Origin: Rhodobacter sp. | GTDB taxonomy: Bacteria; Pseudomonadota; Alphaproteobacteria; Rhodobacterales; Rhodobacteraceae | Length of the DNA: 64,000 nucleotides | Direction: 5' to 3' | Assembly: GCA_020637555.1 (NCBI GenBank) | Contig: JACKKF010000007.1 | Span: 1-64,000 of the forward strand | Shown here: piece after piece, positions 52,145-61,154 of the stretch | How positions within the stretch are numbered: position 1 is the stretch's first letter | Layout of the letters: each line of letters opens with the position of its first letter | The notes under the pieces: model-generated | What the model was told of the DNA's origin: nothing | The model's input: only the letters and a program-made list of their open reading frames with translations | Databases searched by the model: none | Position numbers and translations under genes: made by a program

Positions 52145-53317
52145 TCAGCGCTCCAGGCACATGGCGACGCCCATGCCGCCGCCGATGCACAGGGTGGCCA
52201 GGCCCTTCTTGGCGTCGCGGCGCTTCATCTCGAACAGCAGGGTATTGAGAATGCGCGCACCCGAGGCGCCGATCGGGTGACCGATGGCGATGGCGCCGCC
52301 ATTGACGTTCACGACGTCCGGGTTCCAGCCCATGTCCTTGTTGACCGCGCAGGCTTGGGCGGCAAAGGCTTCGTTCGCTTCGACCAGGTCCAGATCGGCG
52401 GCGTTCCAGCCGGCTTTGGCCAGCGCCTTGCGCGAGGCGTGGATCGGTCCGACGCCCATGATCGCCGGGTCCAGACCCGCCGTCGCATAGGACGCGATCC
52501 GCGCGAGGATCGGCAGGCCACGGCGCTGGGCCTCGTCCTCGCTCATCAGCAGGACCGCCGCCGCGCCGTCATTGATCCCCGAGGCGTTGGCCGCCGTCAC
52601 CGATCCGTCCTTGGTAAAGGCGGGCTTCAGTTTCTGCATGGCGTCCAGGGTCGCGCCGTGACGGATGTATTCGTCGGCATCGACCGTCACCTCGCCCTTG
52701 CGGGTTTTCAGGATGAAGGGCGCGATCTCGTCGGCGAATTTGCCGGCTTTCTGCGCCGCCTCGGCCTTGTTCTGGCTGGCGACCGCGAACTCGTCCTGCA
52801 TTTCGCGGCTGATCTGCCACTGCTGGGCGACGTTCTCGGCGGTCTGGCCCATGTGATAGCCGTTGAAGGCATCCCACAGCCCGTCCTTGATCATCGAGTC
52901 GATGAACTTGACGTCGCCCATCTTGTAGCCCGCGCGCAGATGGGCGACATGGGGGCTGAGAGACATGTTTTCCTGACCGCCCGCAACGACGATCGCGGCA
53001 TCGCCCAGTTGGACGTGCTGCGCGCCCAGCGCAACGGCGCGCAGGCCCGAGCCGCAGACCTGGTTGATGCCCCAGGCCGACGCCTCGACCGGCAGGCCGG
53101 CGCGAATGGCGGCCTGACGGGCCGGGTTCTGGCCCTGGCCGCCGGTCAGCACCTGGCCCAGGATGGTTTCCGACACCTCGGCCTTGTCGATCCCGGCGCG
53201 CGCAACCACCGCCTCGATCACCGCGGCGCCCAGTTCATGGGCGGGGGTATTGGCAAAGCTGCCATTGAACGAGCCCACGGCGGTGCGTGCGGCGGAAACG
53301 ATCACGACATTGGTCAT
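52145..53317 (-). CDS. phaA: Acetyl-CoA C-acetyltransferase (beta-ketothiolase)
   Basis: A 390-residue biosynthetic thiolase that condenses two acetyl-CoA to acetoacetyl-CoA. The acyl-accepting cysteine is in INQVCGSGLRAVALGAQ; the others are the histidine in AIGHPIGASGARIL and the second cysteine in LATLCIGGGMGVAMCLER. With phaB it supplies the monomer for polyhydroxybutyrate; the synthase phaC is not in the window. Confidence 0.96.
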   Translation of the reverse strand: MTNVVIVSAARTAVGSFNGSFANTPAHELGAAVIEAVVARAGIDKAEVSETILGQVLTGGQGQNPARQAAIRAGLPVEASAWGINQVCGSGLRAVALGAQHVQLGDAAIVVAGGQENMSLSPHVAHLRAGYKMGDVKFIDSMIKDGLWDAFNGYHMGQTAENVAQQWQISREMQDEFAVASQNKAEAAQKAGKFADEIAPFILKTRKGEVTVDADEYIRHGATLDAMQKLKPAFTKDGSVTAANASGINDGAAAVLLMSEDEAQRRGLPILARIASYATAGLDPAIMGVGPIHASRKALAKAGWNAADLDLVEANEAFAAQACAVNKDMGWNPDVVNVNGGAIAIGHPIGASGARILNTLLFEMKRRDAKKGLATLCIGGGMGVAMCLER

Positions 53318-53464
53318 AGGGGATCCTCTCGCGTAGGGCGCGACCGGAGCGGCGCGCGGATGCCCGAAGGTTTACGCACCGCCCCGAGTCGAATCAATGC
53401 CGCAGTGCGGAAAACACAGGCAGCGCGCCCGAATTCGCGCCGTTAGCGGAACCGACAGCGACAC

Positions 53465-54301
53465 CTATGCCAGTTTCGCCAGTTTTGATGTGAGCCAGGG
53501 GGCCTCGGTCGAGGGGATGCCATAGTAATAGCCTTGCAGGCAGTCGAAGCCGATATCGATCAGATAGCGCGCGTCTTCGGCCGTTTCGACCGATTCGGCG
53601 ACCGTGAACATGTCGAAATGCCGGGCGATGGAGACCAGCGCCTGTGCCAGGACCTGGTTGTCGGGATCCTTGGCGACGCCGCGGATGAACTGGCCGTCGA
53701 TCTTGATGATGTCGAAATAGAAATCCTTGAGATAGCGAAACGCGGTATAGCCGGCGCCGAAATCGTCCAGCGCGAAGCAGATGCCGCGCGCCTGCATGTC
53801 GGCCATGAAGACCGTGACAAGATCGGGCATGACCATGGCCGAGGCCTCGGTGATTTCCAGGATCAGGCGTTCGGCGATGGTCGGGTCGGCCCTGAGGCCG
53901 CGTTCCAGCGCCGCCAACCAGGCCGGATACCCGATCGACCGGGCGGACATGTTCACGCTCAACCGGATCGAGGGTTCGCGCGCCAGGGCTGCGAGGCCCA
54001 TTTCCAGTGCGAGGCAGTCGATGCGCCGGCCCAGTTCGCTGGTTTCGACGGCCCCCATGAAATCGCGCGCCGGGATCACCCGGCCGCGTTCGTCGAGGAT
54101 GCGGATGAAAGCCTCGTAAAAGGCGGCGCGGTTGGTCATGCGCGCCTGCACCACGGGTTGATAGGCCAGCAGCGCGCGTCGTTCGTCCAGCGCGCGGCGC
54201 ACCATGTCGATGGTTTCCTTCTGCCGCATGCGGTCCGCGACGGACAGGGGGCTGTCGAGCCCGTCTTCAGGCAGGGAGTCTGGGGTCGGCATGGCTGGCA
54301 C
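53465..54301 (-). CDS. EAL-domain protein (c-di-GMP phosphodiesterase-like)
   Basis: A 278-residue stand-alone EAL domain with no sensor or GGDEF domain. The EAL signature reads E63-A-F in YEAFIRI; the other metal and catalytic positions appear conserved: N117 (VNMS), E149/E152 (EITE), D179-D180 (DDFGAGY), K200 (KIDGQFI), E236 and E239 (AESVET, normally EGVE), and Q256. EAF and SVE are deviations, so the protein may hydrolyse c-di-GMP weakly or act as a binder. No membrane segment is seen, so it should be cytosolic. Confidence 0.85.
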   Translation of the reverse strand: MPAMPTPDSLPEDGLDSPLSVADRMRQKETIDMVRRALDERRALLAYQPVVQARMTNRAAFYEAFIRILDERGRVIPARDFMGAVETSELGRRIDCLALEMGLAALAREPSIRLSVNMSARSIGYPAWLAALERGLRADPTIAERLILEITEASAMVMPDLVTVFMADMQARGICFALDDFGAGYTAFRYLKDFYFDIIKIDGQFIRGVAKDPDNQVLAQALVSIARHFDMFTVAESVETAEDARYLIDIGFDCLQGYYYGIPSTEAPWLTSKLAKLA

Positions 54302-54422
54302 CTTTGTTCCGTCTGCGCCCAGAATGACCGGCAGCCGTTAACAGCCGGTGAACCGCCGCCCGCCGATTGCGCCGAACCCGCCCTGCGCGTATACCGGCGC
54401 CGCGACAGTCAGGGGGATTGCG

Positions 54423-55811
54423 ATGAGCGACGGTGCGAACAGCATGTGGGGCGGGCGGTTTGCCGGCGGGGTCGATGCGATCATGGAGGCGATCAATGCC
54501 TCGATCGGGTTCGACCGGCGTCTCTTCGCGCAGGATATCGCCGGATCGCGTGCCCATGCCGCCATGCTGGCCGCGCAGGGCATCGTGACCGAGGCCGACC
54601 AGCAGGCCATCGATGCCGGTCTGGCGCAGGTCCGGGCCGAGATCGAGGCCGGCACCTTCCCCTTCCGCACGGCGCTGGAAGACATCCACATGAATGTCGA
54701 GGCCCGCCTGAAGGAGATTATCGGTGAACCGGCCGGCCGGCTGCACACCGCCCGGTCACGCAACGACCAGGTGGCGGTCGATTTCCGTCTGTGGGTGCGC
54801 GATCAGACCGACGCCGCGATCGAGGGGATCGACGCCCTGATGCGGGCCTTCGTGACCCAGGCCGAGGCCGGCGCGGACTGGGTGATGCCGGGGTTCACGC
54901 ATCTGCAGACCGCCCAGCCCGTGACCTGGGGTCATCACATGCTGGCCTATGTCGAGATGCTCGCCCGCGACAAGAGCCGCTTCCACGATGCCCGCCGCCG
55001 GATGAACGAATGCCCGTTGGGAGCGGCGGCGCTGGCGGGGACCTCGTTCCCGATCGACCGGCACGCGACGGCGGCCGCGCTGGGCTTTGACCGGCCCACC
55101 GCAAACAGCCTGGACAGCGTGTCCGATCGCGATTTCGCGCTGGAATTCCTGTGCGCCGCGTCGATCTGCGCCATGCACCTGAGCCGCTTCGCCGAAGAAC
55201 TGGTGATCTGGTCCTCGGCGCAGTTCCGGTTCGTGCGCCTGTCGGATGCGTTCACCACGGGCTCCAGCATCATGCCGCAGAAGAAGAACCCCGACGCGGC
55301 CGAATTGCTGCGCGCCAAGCTGGGGCGCATCCTGGGCGCGACGGTGGCGCTGTTCACGGTGATGAAGGGCTTGGCGCTGACCTATTCCAAGGACATGCAG
55401 GAAGACAAGGAGCAGGTCTTTGACGCCGCCGACAACCTGATGCTGGGGCTGGCGGCGATGACCGGCATGGTCAAGGACATGACCGCCAACCGCGACGCCC
55501 TGGCGGCGGCGGCGGCCAGCGGTTTTTCCACGGCGACGGATCTGGCGGACTGGCTGGTGCGGTCTCTGAACCTGCCCTTCCGCGAGGCGCATCATGTCAC
55601 CGGCGCGCTGGTCGCGCTGGCGGAATCCCGCGGCTGCGACCTGCCCGACCTGAGCCTCGATGACATGCAATCCGCCCATCCGGGCATCAATTCCGAGGTC
55701 TACTCGGTTCTGGGTGTGGACAACTCGGTGCGGTCTCGTGTCTCGTATGGGGGGACAGCGCCCGATCAGGTGCGGGCGCAGATCGCACGATGGAAGGAGG
55801 TCCTGGGATGA
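54423..55811 (+). CDS. argH: Argininosuccinate lyase
   Basis: A 462-residue homotetrameric lyase completing arginine synthesis by releasing fumarate. Signature parts are MWGGRFAGGVDAIMEAINAS, HTARSRNDQVAVDFRLW, PGFTHLQTAQPVTWGHHMLA, and the mobile catalytic loop TTGSSIMPQKKNPDAAELLR. The ATG at 54423 gives the conserved MSDGANSMWGGRF. It overlaps the following small lipoprotein by ATGA, starting a run of argH-lipoprotein-DUF2834-lysA. Confidence 0.97.
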   Translation: MSDGANSMWGGRFAGGVDAIMEAINASIGFDRRLFAQDIAGSRAHAAMLAAQGIVTEADQQAIDAGLAQVRAEIEAGTFPFRTALEDIHMNVEARLKEIIGEPAGRLHTARSRNDQVAVDFRLWVRDQTDAAIEGIDALMRAFVTQAEAGADWVMPGFTHLQTAQPVTWGHHMLAYVEMLARDKSRFHDARRRMNECPLGAAALAGTSFPIDRHATAAALGFDRPTANSLDSVSDRDFALEFLCAASICAMHLSRFAEELVIWSSAQFRFVRLSDAFTTGSSIMPQKKNPDAAELLRAKLGRILGATVALFTVMKGLALTYSKDMQEDKEQVFDAADNLMLGLAAMTGMVKDMTANRDALAAAAASGFSTATDLADWLVRSLNLPFREAHHVTGALVALAESRGCDLPDLSLDDMQSAHPGINSEVYSVLGVDNSVRSRVSYGGTAPDQVRAQIARWKEVLG

Positions 55812-55927
55812 AACGGACACTCTGGGCGGCGCTGGCCGGGCTGATGCTGCTGTCCGCCTGCGGCGCGGGTGAGCCGCCGACCGCGGCCGGCGGCATCGAC
55901 CTGAGCGGATTCTGGCGGGGGCGGTGA
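55808..55927 (+). CDS. Very small lipoprotein, LptM-like candidate
   Basis: A 39-residue protein that many callers would omit. MKRTLWAALAGLMLLSAC is a signal peptide with lipobox LSAC; the mature peptide is only about 22 residues starting CGAGEPPTAAGG. The CG-x-x-(G/E)P start recalls the LPAM_2 pattern of LptM (YifL), the small lipoprotein that helps LptD mature, encoded beside lysA/dapF in E. coli. Here lysA follows one gene later. ATG overlaps the argH stop; its stop overlaps the DUF2834 start. The LptM identity is inferred from position and N-terminal pattern only. Confidence 0.7.
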   Translation: MKRTLWAALAGLMLLSACGAGEPPTAAGGIDLSGFWRGR

Positions 55928-56232
55928 TGCGGCTGGTCTGGCTGGCCCTGGCGGTCTGGGGGGCGATCCACCCGATGCGCTGGTTCCTGGACTGGTTCGC
56001 GGACAACGGGCTGTCCGTATCGGGGCTGATCGCGGCCTGGCATGTGAACGCGGCGACCTCGGGGTTGGTCTGGGACCTGACCATCGCGGCGGTTTCCCTG
56101 ACCGTCTGGGTGGGCGTGGAAAGCTGGCGCACCGCGAACTGGCGCGGGCTGCTGGCCGTGCCGGCGACCTTTCTTATCGGCGTCAGCTGCGGGCTGCCGT
56201 TGTATCTGTTCCTGCGGCGGGCGGATGTCTGA
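55927..56232 (+). CDS. DUF2834 membrane protein
   Basis: A 101-residue protein with three hydrophobic segments, LVWLALAVWGAIHPMRWFLD, LVWDLTIAAVSLTVWVGVES and LLAVPATFLIGVSCGLPLYL, matching DUF2834 (a TMEM-like small family of unknown role). The ATG at 55927 shares its A with the previous stop; a GTG three bases earlier is also possible. The charged tail LRRADV is likely cytosolic. Confidence 0.78.
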   Translation: MRLVWLALAVWGAIHPMRWFLDWFADNGLSVSGLIAAWHVNAATSGLVWDLTIAAVSLTVWVGVESWRTANWRGLLAVPATFLIGVSCGLPLYLFLRRADV

Positions 56233-56287
56233 CCATTCCCCAAGATCGCAAACCTGACATCAATCGCGCATCGGCCGGGGGCCTGAC

Positions 56288-57553
56288 TTGGATCATTTTC
56301 TCTATCGAAACGGGCATCTCCATGCCGAGGACGTCGCGGTGTCTGACATTGCCGCCGCGGTGGGCACGCCGTTTTATTGCTATTCGCAGGCGACCCTGAC
56401 CCGGCACTTCCAGCTGTTCAGGGACGCGCTGGCGCCGATGCCCTCGCTGGTCTGCTTTGCGGTCAAATCGAACGCCAACGTCGCGGTGTTGAAGGTGCTG
56501 GGCGATCTGGGCGCCGGCATGGACGTGGTGTCGATCGGCGAATACCTGCGCGCCCGCGCCGCCGGTGTCCCGGGTGACCGGATCGTGTTTTCCGGCGTCG
56601 GCAAGACCCCGACCGAGATGCGCATGGCGCTGGAGGGGGGCATCCGGCAGTTCAATGTCGAAAGCGAGCCCGAGCTCGAGGCGCTGTCCGCCGTCGCCGC
56701 GTCCCTGGGGGTGCAGGCGCCGATTGCCCTGCGCGTCAATCCCGATGTGGACGCCCGCACGCATGAAAAGATCAGCACCGGGCGCAAGGAGGACAAGTTC
56801 GGGGTGCCGATCAGCCGTGCGCGCGCGATCTATGCCCGCGCCGCCGCGCTGCCGGGGATTCGCGTTGTCGGGATCGACATGCACATCGGCAGCCAGTTGA
56901 CCGAGCTTGCGCCTTTCGAGGCCGCCTATCTCAAGATGGCCGATCTGACGCGCGCGCTCAGGGCGGATGGTCACACCATCGAACGGCTGGATCTGGGCGG
57001 CGGGCTGGGCATTCCCTATACCCGCGGCAACGAGGCGCCGCCCCTGCCGCTGGAGTATGGCGCGATGGTCAAGCGCGTTCTGGGCGACCTGGACTGCGAG
57101 ATCGAGATCGAGCCAGGGCGCCTGATTTCCGGCAACGCGGGCATCCTGGTGGCGCAGGTCATCTATCGCAAGAAAGCCGAGGAACGCGAATTCCTGATCC
57201 TGGACGCGGCCATGAACGATCTGGTGCGCCCGGCCATGTATGGGGCGCATCACGATATCGTTCCGGTGATCGAGGCACCGGCCGGGGCGCCGCAGGTGCC
57301 GGTGGATATCGTCGGCCCGGTCTGCGAATCCGGCGACACCTTTGCAAGGCAGCGCGCGATGCCGCTGGTGCAGGCGGGCGACCTGGTGGCGTTCCGTTCG
57401 GCCGGGGCCTATGGTGCGGTGATGTCTTCGGAATACAACACCCGCCCGCTGATCCCCGAGGTGCTGGTTTCCGGCGATCATTTCGCCGTTATCCGGCCCC
57501 GCCCCAGCTATGACGCGATGATCGCCCGCGATACGATACCGGCCTGGCTGTAG
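56288..57553 (+). CDS. lysA: Diaminopimelate decarboxylase
   Basis: A 421-residue PLP alanine-racemase-fold enzyme that makes lysine from meso-diaminopimelate. It starts with TTG at 56288 (DHFLYRNGHLHAEDV). The Schiff-base lysine is K60 in VCFAVKSNANVAVLK; others are VGIDMHIGSQLTELAPFEAA, DLGGGLGIPY, EPGRLISGNAGILVAQVIYR, and the cysteine of GPVCESGDTF. Together with dapF in this window it covers two late lysine/DAP steps. Confidence 0.97.
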   Translation: MDHFLYRNGHLHAEDVAVSDIAAAVGTPFYCYSQATLTRHFQLFRDALAPMPSLVCFAVKSNANVAVLKVLGDLGAGMDVVSIGEYLRARAAGVPGDRIVFSGVGKTPTEMRMALEGGIRQFNVESEPELEALSAVAASLGVQAPIALRVNPDVDARTHEKISTGRKEDKFGVPISRARAIYARAAALPGIRVVGIDMHIGSQLTELAPFEAAYLKMADLTRALRADGHTIERLDLGGGLGIPYTRGNEAPPLPLEYGAMVKRVLGDLDCEIEIEPGRLISGNAGILVAQVIYRKKAEEREFLILDAAMNDLVRPAMYGAHHDIVPVIEAPAGAPQVPVDIVGPVCESGDTFARQRAMPLVQAGDLVAFRSAGAYGAVMSSEYNTRPLIPEVLVSGDHFAVIRPRPSYDAMIARDTIPAWL

Positions 57554-57578
57554 GTTGGTCAGGCTGCACGAGGTCTTC

Positions 57579-60065
57579 ATGGCGTCACCCGACCCGCTTG
57601 TTCCCGCTGCCCGCGCGATCGCCCTCACCCGTGCGGCGATGGTGATCGAACGGCTGCTGCGGGCGCTGTGGTTGTCGCTGTCGCTGGCGTTGATCGCGGT
57701 GACGGCCTGGGCCTTTGACCTGCAGACCCGCCTGCCGGGCGATGTCGCGATCTGGGCGGTCGGTGCCTTTGCGGTGGCGATCGTCGTGGCGCTGGGCCTG
57801 GGGCTGTGGCGCCTGCGCTGGCCATCCCGGGCCGAGGCCATCGCCCGCCTGGACCGGACCTTGCCGGGCCGGCCCCTGGCGGCACTGTCCGACCGGCAGG
57901 CGATCAACGCGGGCGATCCGGCGTCGGCCGCGCTATGGGCGGCGCACCGGGCGCGGATGGAACAGGCGGCGGCGCGGGCGCGCCCGGTGGCGCCGCGCCC
58001 CGATCTGGTGCACCGCGATCCCTATGGGTTCAGGCTGATGGCGTTGACCGCCGGGCTGATGGCCGCGCTGTTTGCCGTTCCGGGCGGGCAGGGTCCGCTG
58101 GCGGGCCTGCCGGGCAGCGCCGGGGCGGCGGTCGGCCCCAGTTGGGAAGGCTGGATCGTGCCGCCCGCCTATACCGGCCGTCCCGGTCTGTATCTGAACG
58201 AGATCGACCGCGATGCATTCGAGGTGCCGCAAGGCAGCCGTGTTGTCCTGCGGTTCTATGGCCGGGTCGGCGCGCTGACGCTGGATCAGTCGCTGGACGC
58301 GGGCGTCACGGCGGATGAAACCGGGCAGGCCCTGGAATTCGACGCGCGCCATTCGGGCCGGCTGGCCATCGACGGCCCGGGTGGACGGTCCTGGCAGGTG
58401 ACGGTCGCACCGGACGCGGTGCCGCAGATCGCGCCCGCCGGCCCCGTCACGCGCGCCCGCGGCGGCGTGATGGAGCAGGGCTTTGATGCCTCGGACGACT
58501 ATGGTGTCACGGCGGGGCAGGCCGAGATCACCCTGGACCTGCAGGCGGTGGATCGCCGCTATGGTCTGGCGCGCGACCCTGAGCCGCGCGCGCCGCTGCA
58601 CCTGGCGCTGCCCTTGCCGATGACGGGCGAGCGCACGCAGGTCAGCGACACGCTGCGCGAGGATCTGTCGCTGCACCCCTGGGCCAACTTGCCGGTCCGC
58701 GTCGCCCTCAGCGCCACCGACGCCGCCGGGCAGACCGGCACCAGTCCGGCGCAATCGGTGATCCTGCCGGGCCGCCGCTTCTTCGAACCCGCGGCCAAGG
58801 CCCTGGCCGAGATCCGCCGCGATCTGCTGTGGAACATCGCCAATGCCCGCGACGCGGCGCAATTGCTGCGCGGGATGCTCTATCGCTCTGACGGGGCCTT
58901 CCGGTTTCAGGGCGCGCCCGTGCTGATCCGCGGCGCGATCGACTATCTTGAGACGCGCCTCGATGCCGGGACCTTCACGCCCGAGGCGCGCGACGATCTG
59001 GCGCAGCAGCTTTGGGACCTGGCGCTGCTGATCGACGAAGGCGAACTGGCGAATGCGCGCGAACGCCTGCAACGCGCGCGCGACCGTCTGGACGAGGCCA
59101 TGCGCAACGGCGCCGATCCCAGCGAGATCGCGGGCCTGATGGACGAACTGCGCGAGGCGACCGACGACTACATGCGGATGCTGGCCGAACAGATGCCGCC
59201 CGAGGATCAGGCTGGCGATCAGCGCGACCAGGGCGATCAGCAGGGCCAGACCATCACCCAGAACCAGATCCAGCAGATGATGGACGCGATCCAGCAGATG
59301 ATGGAAGAGGGCCGCATGGACGAGGCCGCGCAGGCCATGGCCGAGCTGAACGCCCTGCTCGACAATTTGCAGATGCAGCGCGGACAGGGCGGCGATCCGT
59401 TGCCGGGCGATCAGGCGATGCAGGGTCTGGGTGACACGCTGGGCGATCAGCAGGACCTGGCCGACCAGACCTTTCAGCAGTTGCAGGATCAGTTTGGCCA
59501 GGACGGGCAGGACCCGCAAACGGGCCAGAACGGCCAGCCCGGCAAGGATGACGCGCAGGCGATGCAGGATCTGGCCGAACGCCAGCGCCAGCTGCGCGAG
59601 GATCTGCACCAGCAGCAACTGGGCGACCTGCCCGGTGAGGGCACCGAGGAAGGGAATGCCGGCCTCGATGCCCTGGAACAGGCGGACCGGGCGATGGACC
59701 AGGCGGCCCAGGCGCTGGAGGACGGCGACCTGCGTGGCGCGCTGGAAAGGCAGGCGCAGGCGCTGGATTCCCTGCGCGAGGGGTTGCGGTCGTTCCGCGA
59801 TGCGCAACTGGCCGACCGCCGCGAACAGCAGGGCGTGGACGGACAGAACCAGCAGCAGGCACAGGGCGAGGGCGCCGGCCGTGACCCCCTGGGCCGCGAC
59901 CTGGGGCGCAGCCCGCAGGGGGGCGACCTTGGGTCGGTCGTGCCCGGGGTGGATCCGCGCGAGAGGGCACGCGAACTGATGGACGAGATCCGGCGCCGGC
60001 AGGCCGAACGCGAACGCCCCGAGGACGAGCGCGACTATCTGAACCGCCTGATCGAGCAGTTCTGA
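57579..60065 (+). CDS. TIGR02302/DUF4175 membrane protein with Gln-rich region
   Basis: An 828-residue protein. Three hydrophobic segments stand in the first ~170 residues (LWLSLSLALIAVTAWAFDL, IWAVGAFAVAIVVALGLGLW, FRLMALTAGLMAALFAVPG), then a large Ig-like extracytoplasmic part, coiled segments, and a Q/D/G-rich low-complexity region (from about residue 545) including QQMMDAIQQMMEEGRMDEA. It matches the alphaproteobacterial TIGR02302 family, of unknown function. I prefer ATG 57579 with GAGG upstream; a TTG at 57555 is possible. It follows lysA by 25 bases. Confidence 0.85.
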   Translation: MASPDPLVPAARAIALTRAAMVIERLLRALWLSLSLALIAVTAWAFDLQTRLPGDVAIWAVGAFAVAIVVALGLGLWRLRWPSRAEAIARLDRTLPGRPLAALSDRQAINAGDPASAALWAAHRARMEQAAARARPVAPRPDLVHRDPYGFRLMALTAGLMAALFAVPGGQGPLAGLPGSAGAAVGPSWEGWIVPPAYTGRPGLYLNEIDRDAFEVPQGSRVVLRFYGRVGALTLDQSLDAGVTADETGQALEFDARHSGRLAIDGPGGRSWQVTVAPDAVPQIAPAGPVTRARGGVMEQGFDASDDYGVTAGQAEITLDLQAVDRRYGLARDPEPRAPLHLALPLPMTGERTQVSDTLREDLSLHPWANLPVRVALSATDAAGQTGTSPAQSVILPGRRFFEPAAKALAEIRRDLLWNIANARDAAQLLRGMLYRSDGAFRFQGAPVLIRGAIDYLETRLDAGTFTPEARDDLAQQLWDLALLIDEGELANARERLQRARDRLDEAMRNGADPSEIAGLMDELREATDDYMRMLAEQMPPEDQAGDQRDQGDQQGQTITQNQIQQMMDAIQQMMEEGRMDEAAQAMAELNALLDNLQMQRGQGGDPLPGDQAMQGLGDTLGDQQDLADQTFQQLQDQFGQDGQDPQTGQNGQPGKDDAQAMQDLAERQRQLREDLHQQQLGDLPGEGTEEGNAGLDALEQADRAMDQAAQALEDGDLRGALERQAQALDSLREGLRSFRDAQLADRREQQGVDGQNQQQAQGEGAGRDPLGRDLGRSPQGGDLGSVVPGVDPRERARELMDEIRRRQAERERPEDERDYLNRLIEQF

Positions 60066-60083
60066 CCGGCGTTCCGGTTCAGA
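60061..60083. terminator. Hairpin covering two convergent stop codons
   Basis: TCTGACCGG and CCGGTTCAGA form a stem of nine pairs with one bulged base and a CGTT loop. It includes the stop codons of the TIGR02302 gene and of the convergent repressor, which end only 13 bases apart. There is no T-run, so it is a weak candidate terminator. Confidence 0.35.
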
Positions 60084-61074
60084 CCGACGAGGGACGCGCG
60101 ATCAGCGCGGCGGTGGGGGCGGTCACGCTGTCCGCCGCGCCGCTGTCCATCCGTGTCAGCAAAAGCCCGACGGCCAGATCCGCCAGAATTTCGAGATGCA
60201 GGTCCAGCGCGGTCAGCGGCGGGTCCGCCAGCCGCGCGCGCAGGCCGTTGTAGCGCGTCGCCAGCCGCAGATCCTGCGGCACGCGCCTGCCCAGCGCCGC
60301 CGCCGCGCGGACAGCCCCGGTGGCAAAGGCATCGACCGGGACGAACAGGGCATCCAGGCCGGGTTCGCGCTGCAACAGGCGCACGATGGCCGGTTCGGCC
60401 AGGTCCTCGCCGCCGGCCTCGTCCAGTTGCATCTGCACCGGAACCTGTCCGCGTGCGGCGCAAAAGGCGGCGTGCTCGGCTTCGCTTTCCAGATACGAGC
60501 ATCGCCGCTGCACGCCGGTGACCAGGCCGATTTTCCGGGCGCCCTGCGATTCCAGATGGTCCAGCACGCACCGTGTCACAGCGGCCGATTGCAGATCGAC
60601 GCAGGGCAGGTCCGGCCGTCCCGGCGCGCGCCCGATCGACACCACCGGCACCCCCTGGGACAGGAAATGGGCCAGCATCGGATCGCCCTCGCGGGGTTCG
60701 ACCAGGATCGCACCGTCGGGCACGACCGCATCGAAGCGCGCGCCCTCGGCCAGCGGGGGCACCAGGCACAGCGCCAGATTGCGGGTGAGCGAGGCCACCG
60801 CGGCACTGGCCGCGATCTCCATCAGGAAGCCCAGCCGCGACGGCCCGGCCGCCACGGCGAACGGCATCGAGGACGCGAGCGCGATGATCCCGGTGCGGCC
60901 CGAGCGCAGATGCTGCGCGGCACGATTGGGCCGATAGCCGATTTCCTCGGCGATGGCGAAGATGCGCTTGCGGGTTTCCGGGTCCACATGACGCCGATTG
61001 CTATAGGCGTGCGACACGGTGGTTTTCGACACGCCGGCGACCCGCGCAACGTCGCTGATGGTGGGTTTGCTCAT
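60079..61074 (-). CDS. LacI-family transcriptional repressor
   Basis: A 331-residue regulator. The N-terminal helix-turn-helix is KPTISDVARVAGVSKTTVSH and AYSNRRHVDPETRKRIFAIA, with the hinge IGYRPNRAAQHLRSGRTGII; a periplasmic-binding-protein-like effector domain follows (ASAAVASLTRNLALCLVPPL, VPVVSIGRAPGRPDLPCVDL, GLDALFVPVDAFATGAVRAA). It is divergent from the permease/amidohydrolase genes, and three LacI-type palindromes lie in the gap, so it very likely controls them and itself. The ligand is probably a nucleobase or related compound, by context. Confidence 0.92.
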   Translation of the reverse strand: MSKPTISDVARVAGVSKTTVSHAYSNRRHVDPETRKRIFAIAEEIGYRPNRAAQHLRSGRTGIIALASSMPFAVAAGPSRLGFLMEIAASAAVASLTRNLALCLVPPLAEGARFDAVVPDGAILVEPREGDPMLAHFLSQGVPVVSIGRAPGRPDLPCVDLQSAAVTRCVLDHLESQGARKIGLVTGVQRRCSYLESEAEHAAFCAARGQVPVQMQLDEAGGEDLAEPAIVRLLQREPGLDALFVPVDAFATGAVRAAAALGRRVPQDLRLATRYNGLRARLADPPLTALDLHLEILADLAVGLLLTRMDSGAADSVTAPTAALIARPSSV

Positions 61075-61106
61075 CGGGTGTCGTCCATGGATGGGCCCTC
61101 TGGATA

Positions 61107-61120
61107 GCAAAACGGTTTGC
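61107..61120. promoter_or_regulatory. LacI-family operator O1
   Basis: GCAAAACGGTTTGC, a 14-base LacI/PurR-type palindrome with the central CG expected for this family. It lies 33 bases upstream of the repressor start codon, suited to autoregulation. It shares the form GCAAAnCGnTTTGC with O2 and O3. Confidence 0.75.
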
Positions 61121-61154
61121 AAGACGCAATTTCCATGCTATCCATCCAGGCTAT

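Noticed and set aside
57933..59807. A 624-codon minus-strand frame antisense to the TIGR02302 gene, rich in Leu/Val and looking membrane-like
   Set aside because: The hydrophobicity comes from reading Gln codons (CAG/CAA) in reverse as Leu (CTG/TTG). The sense protein matches a known family.
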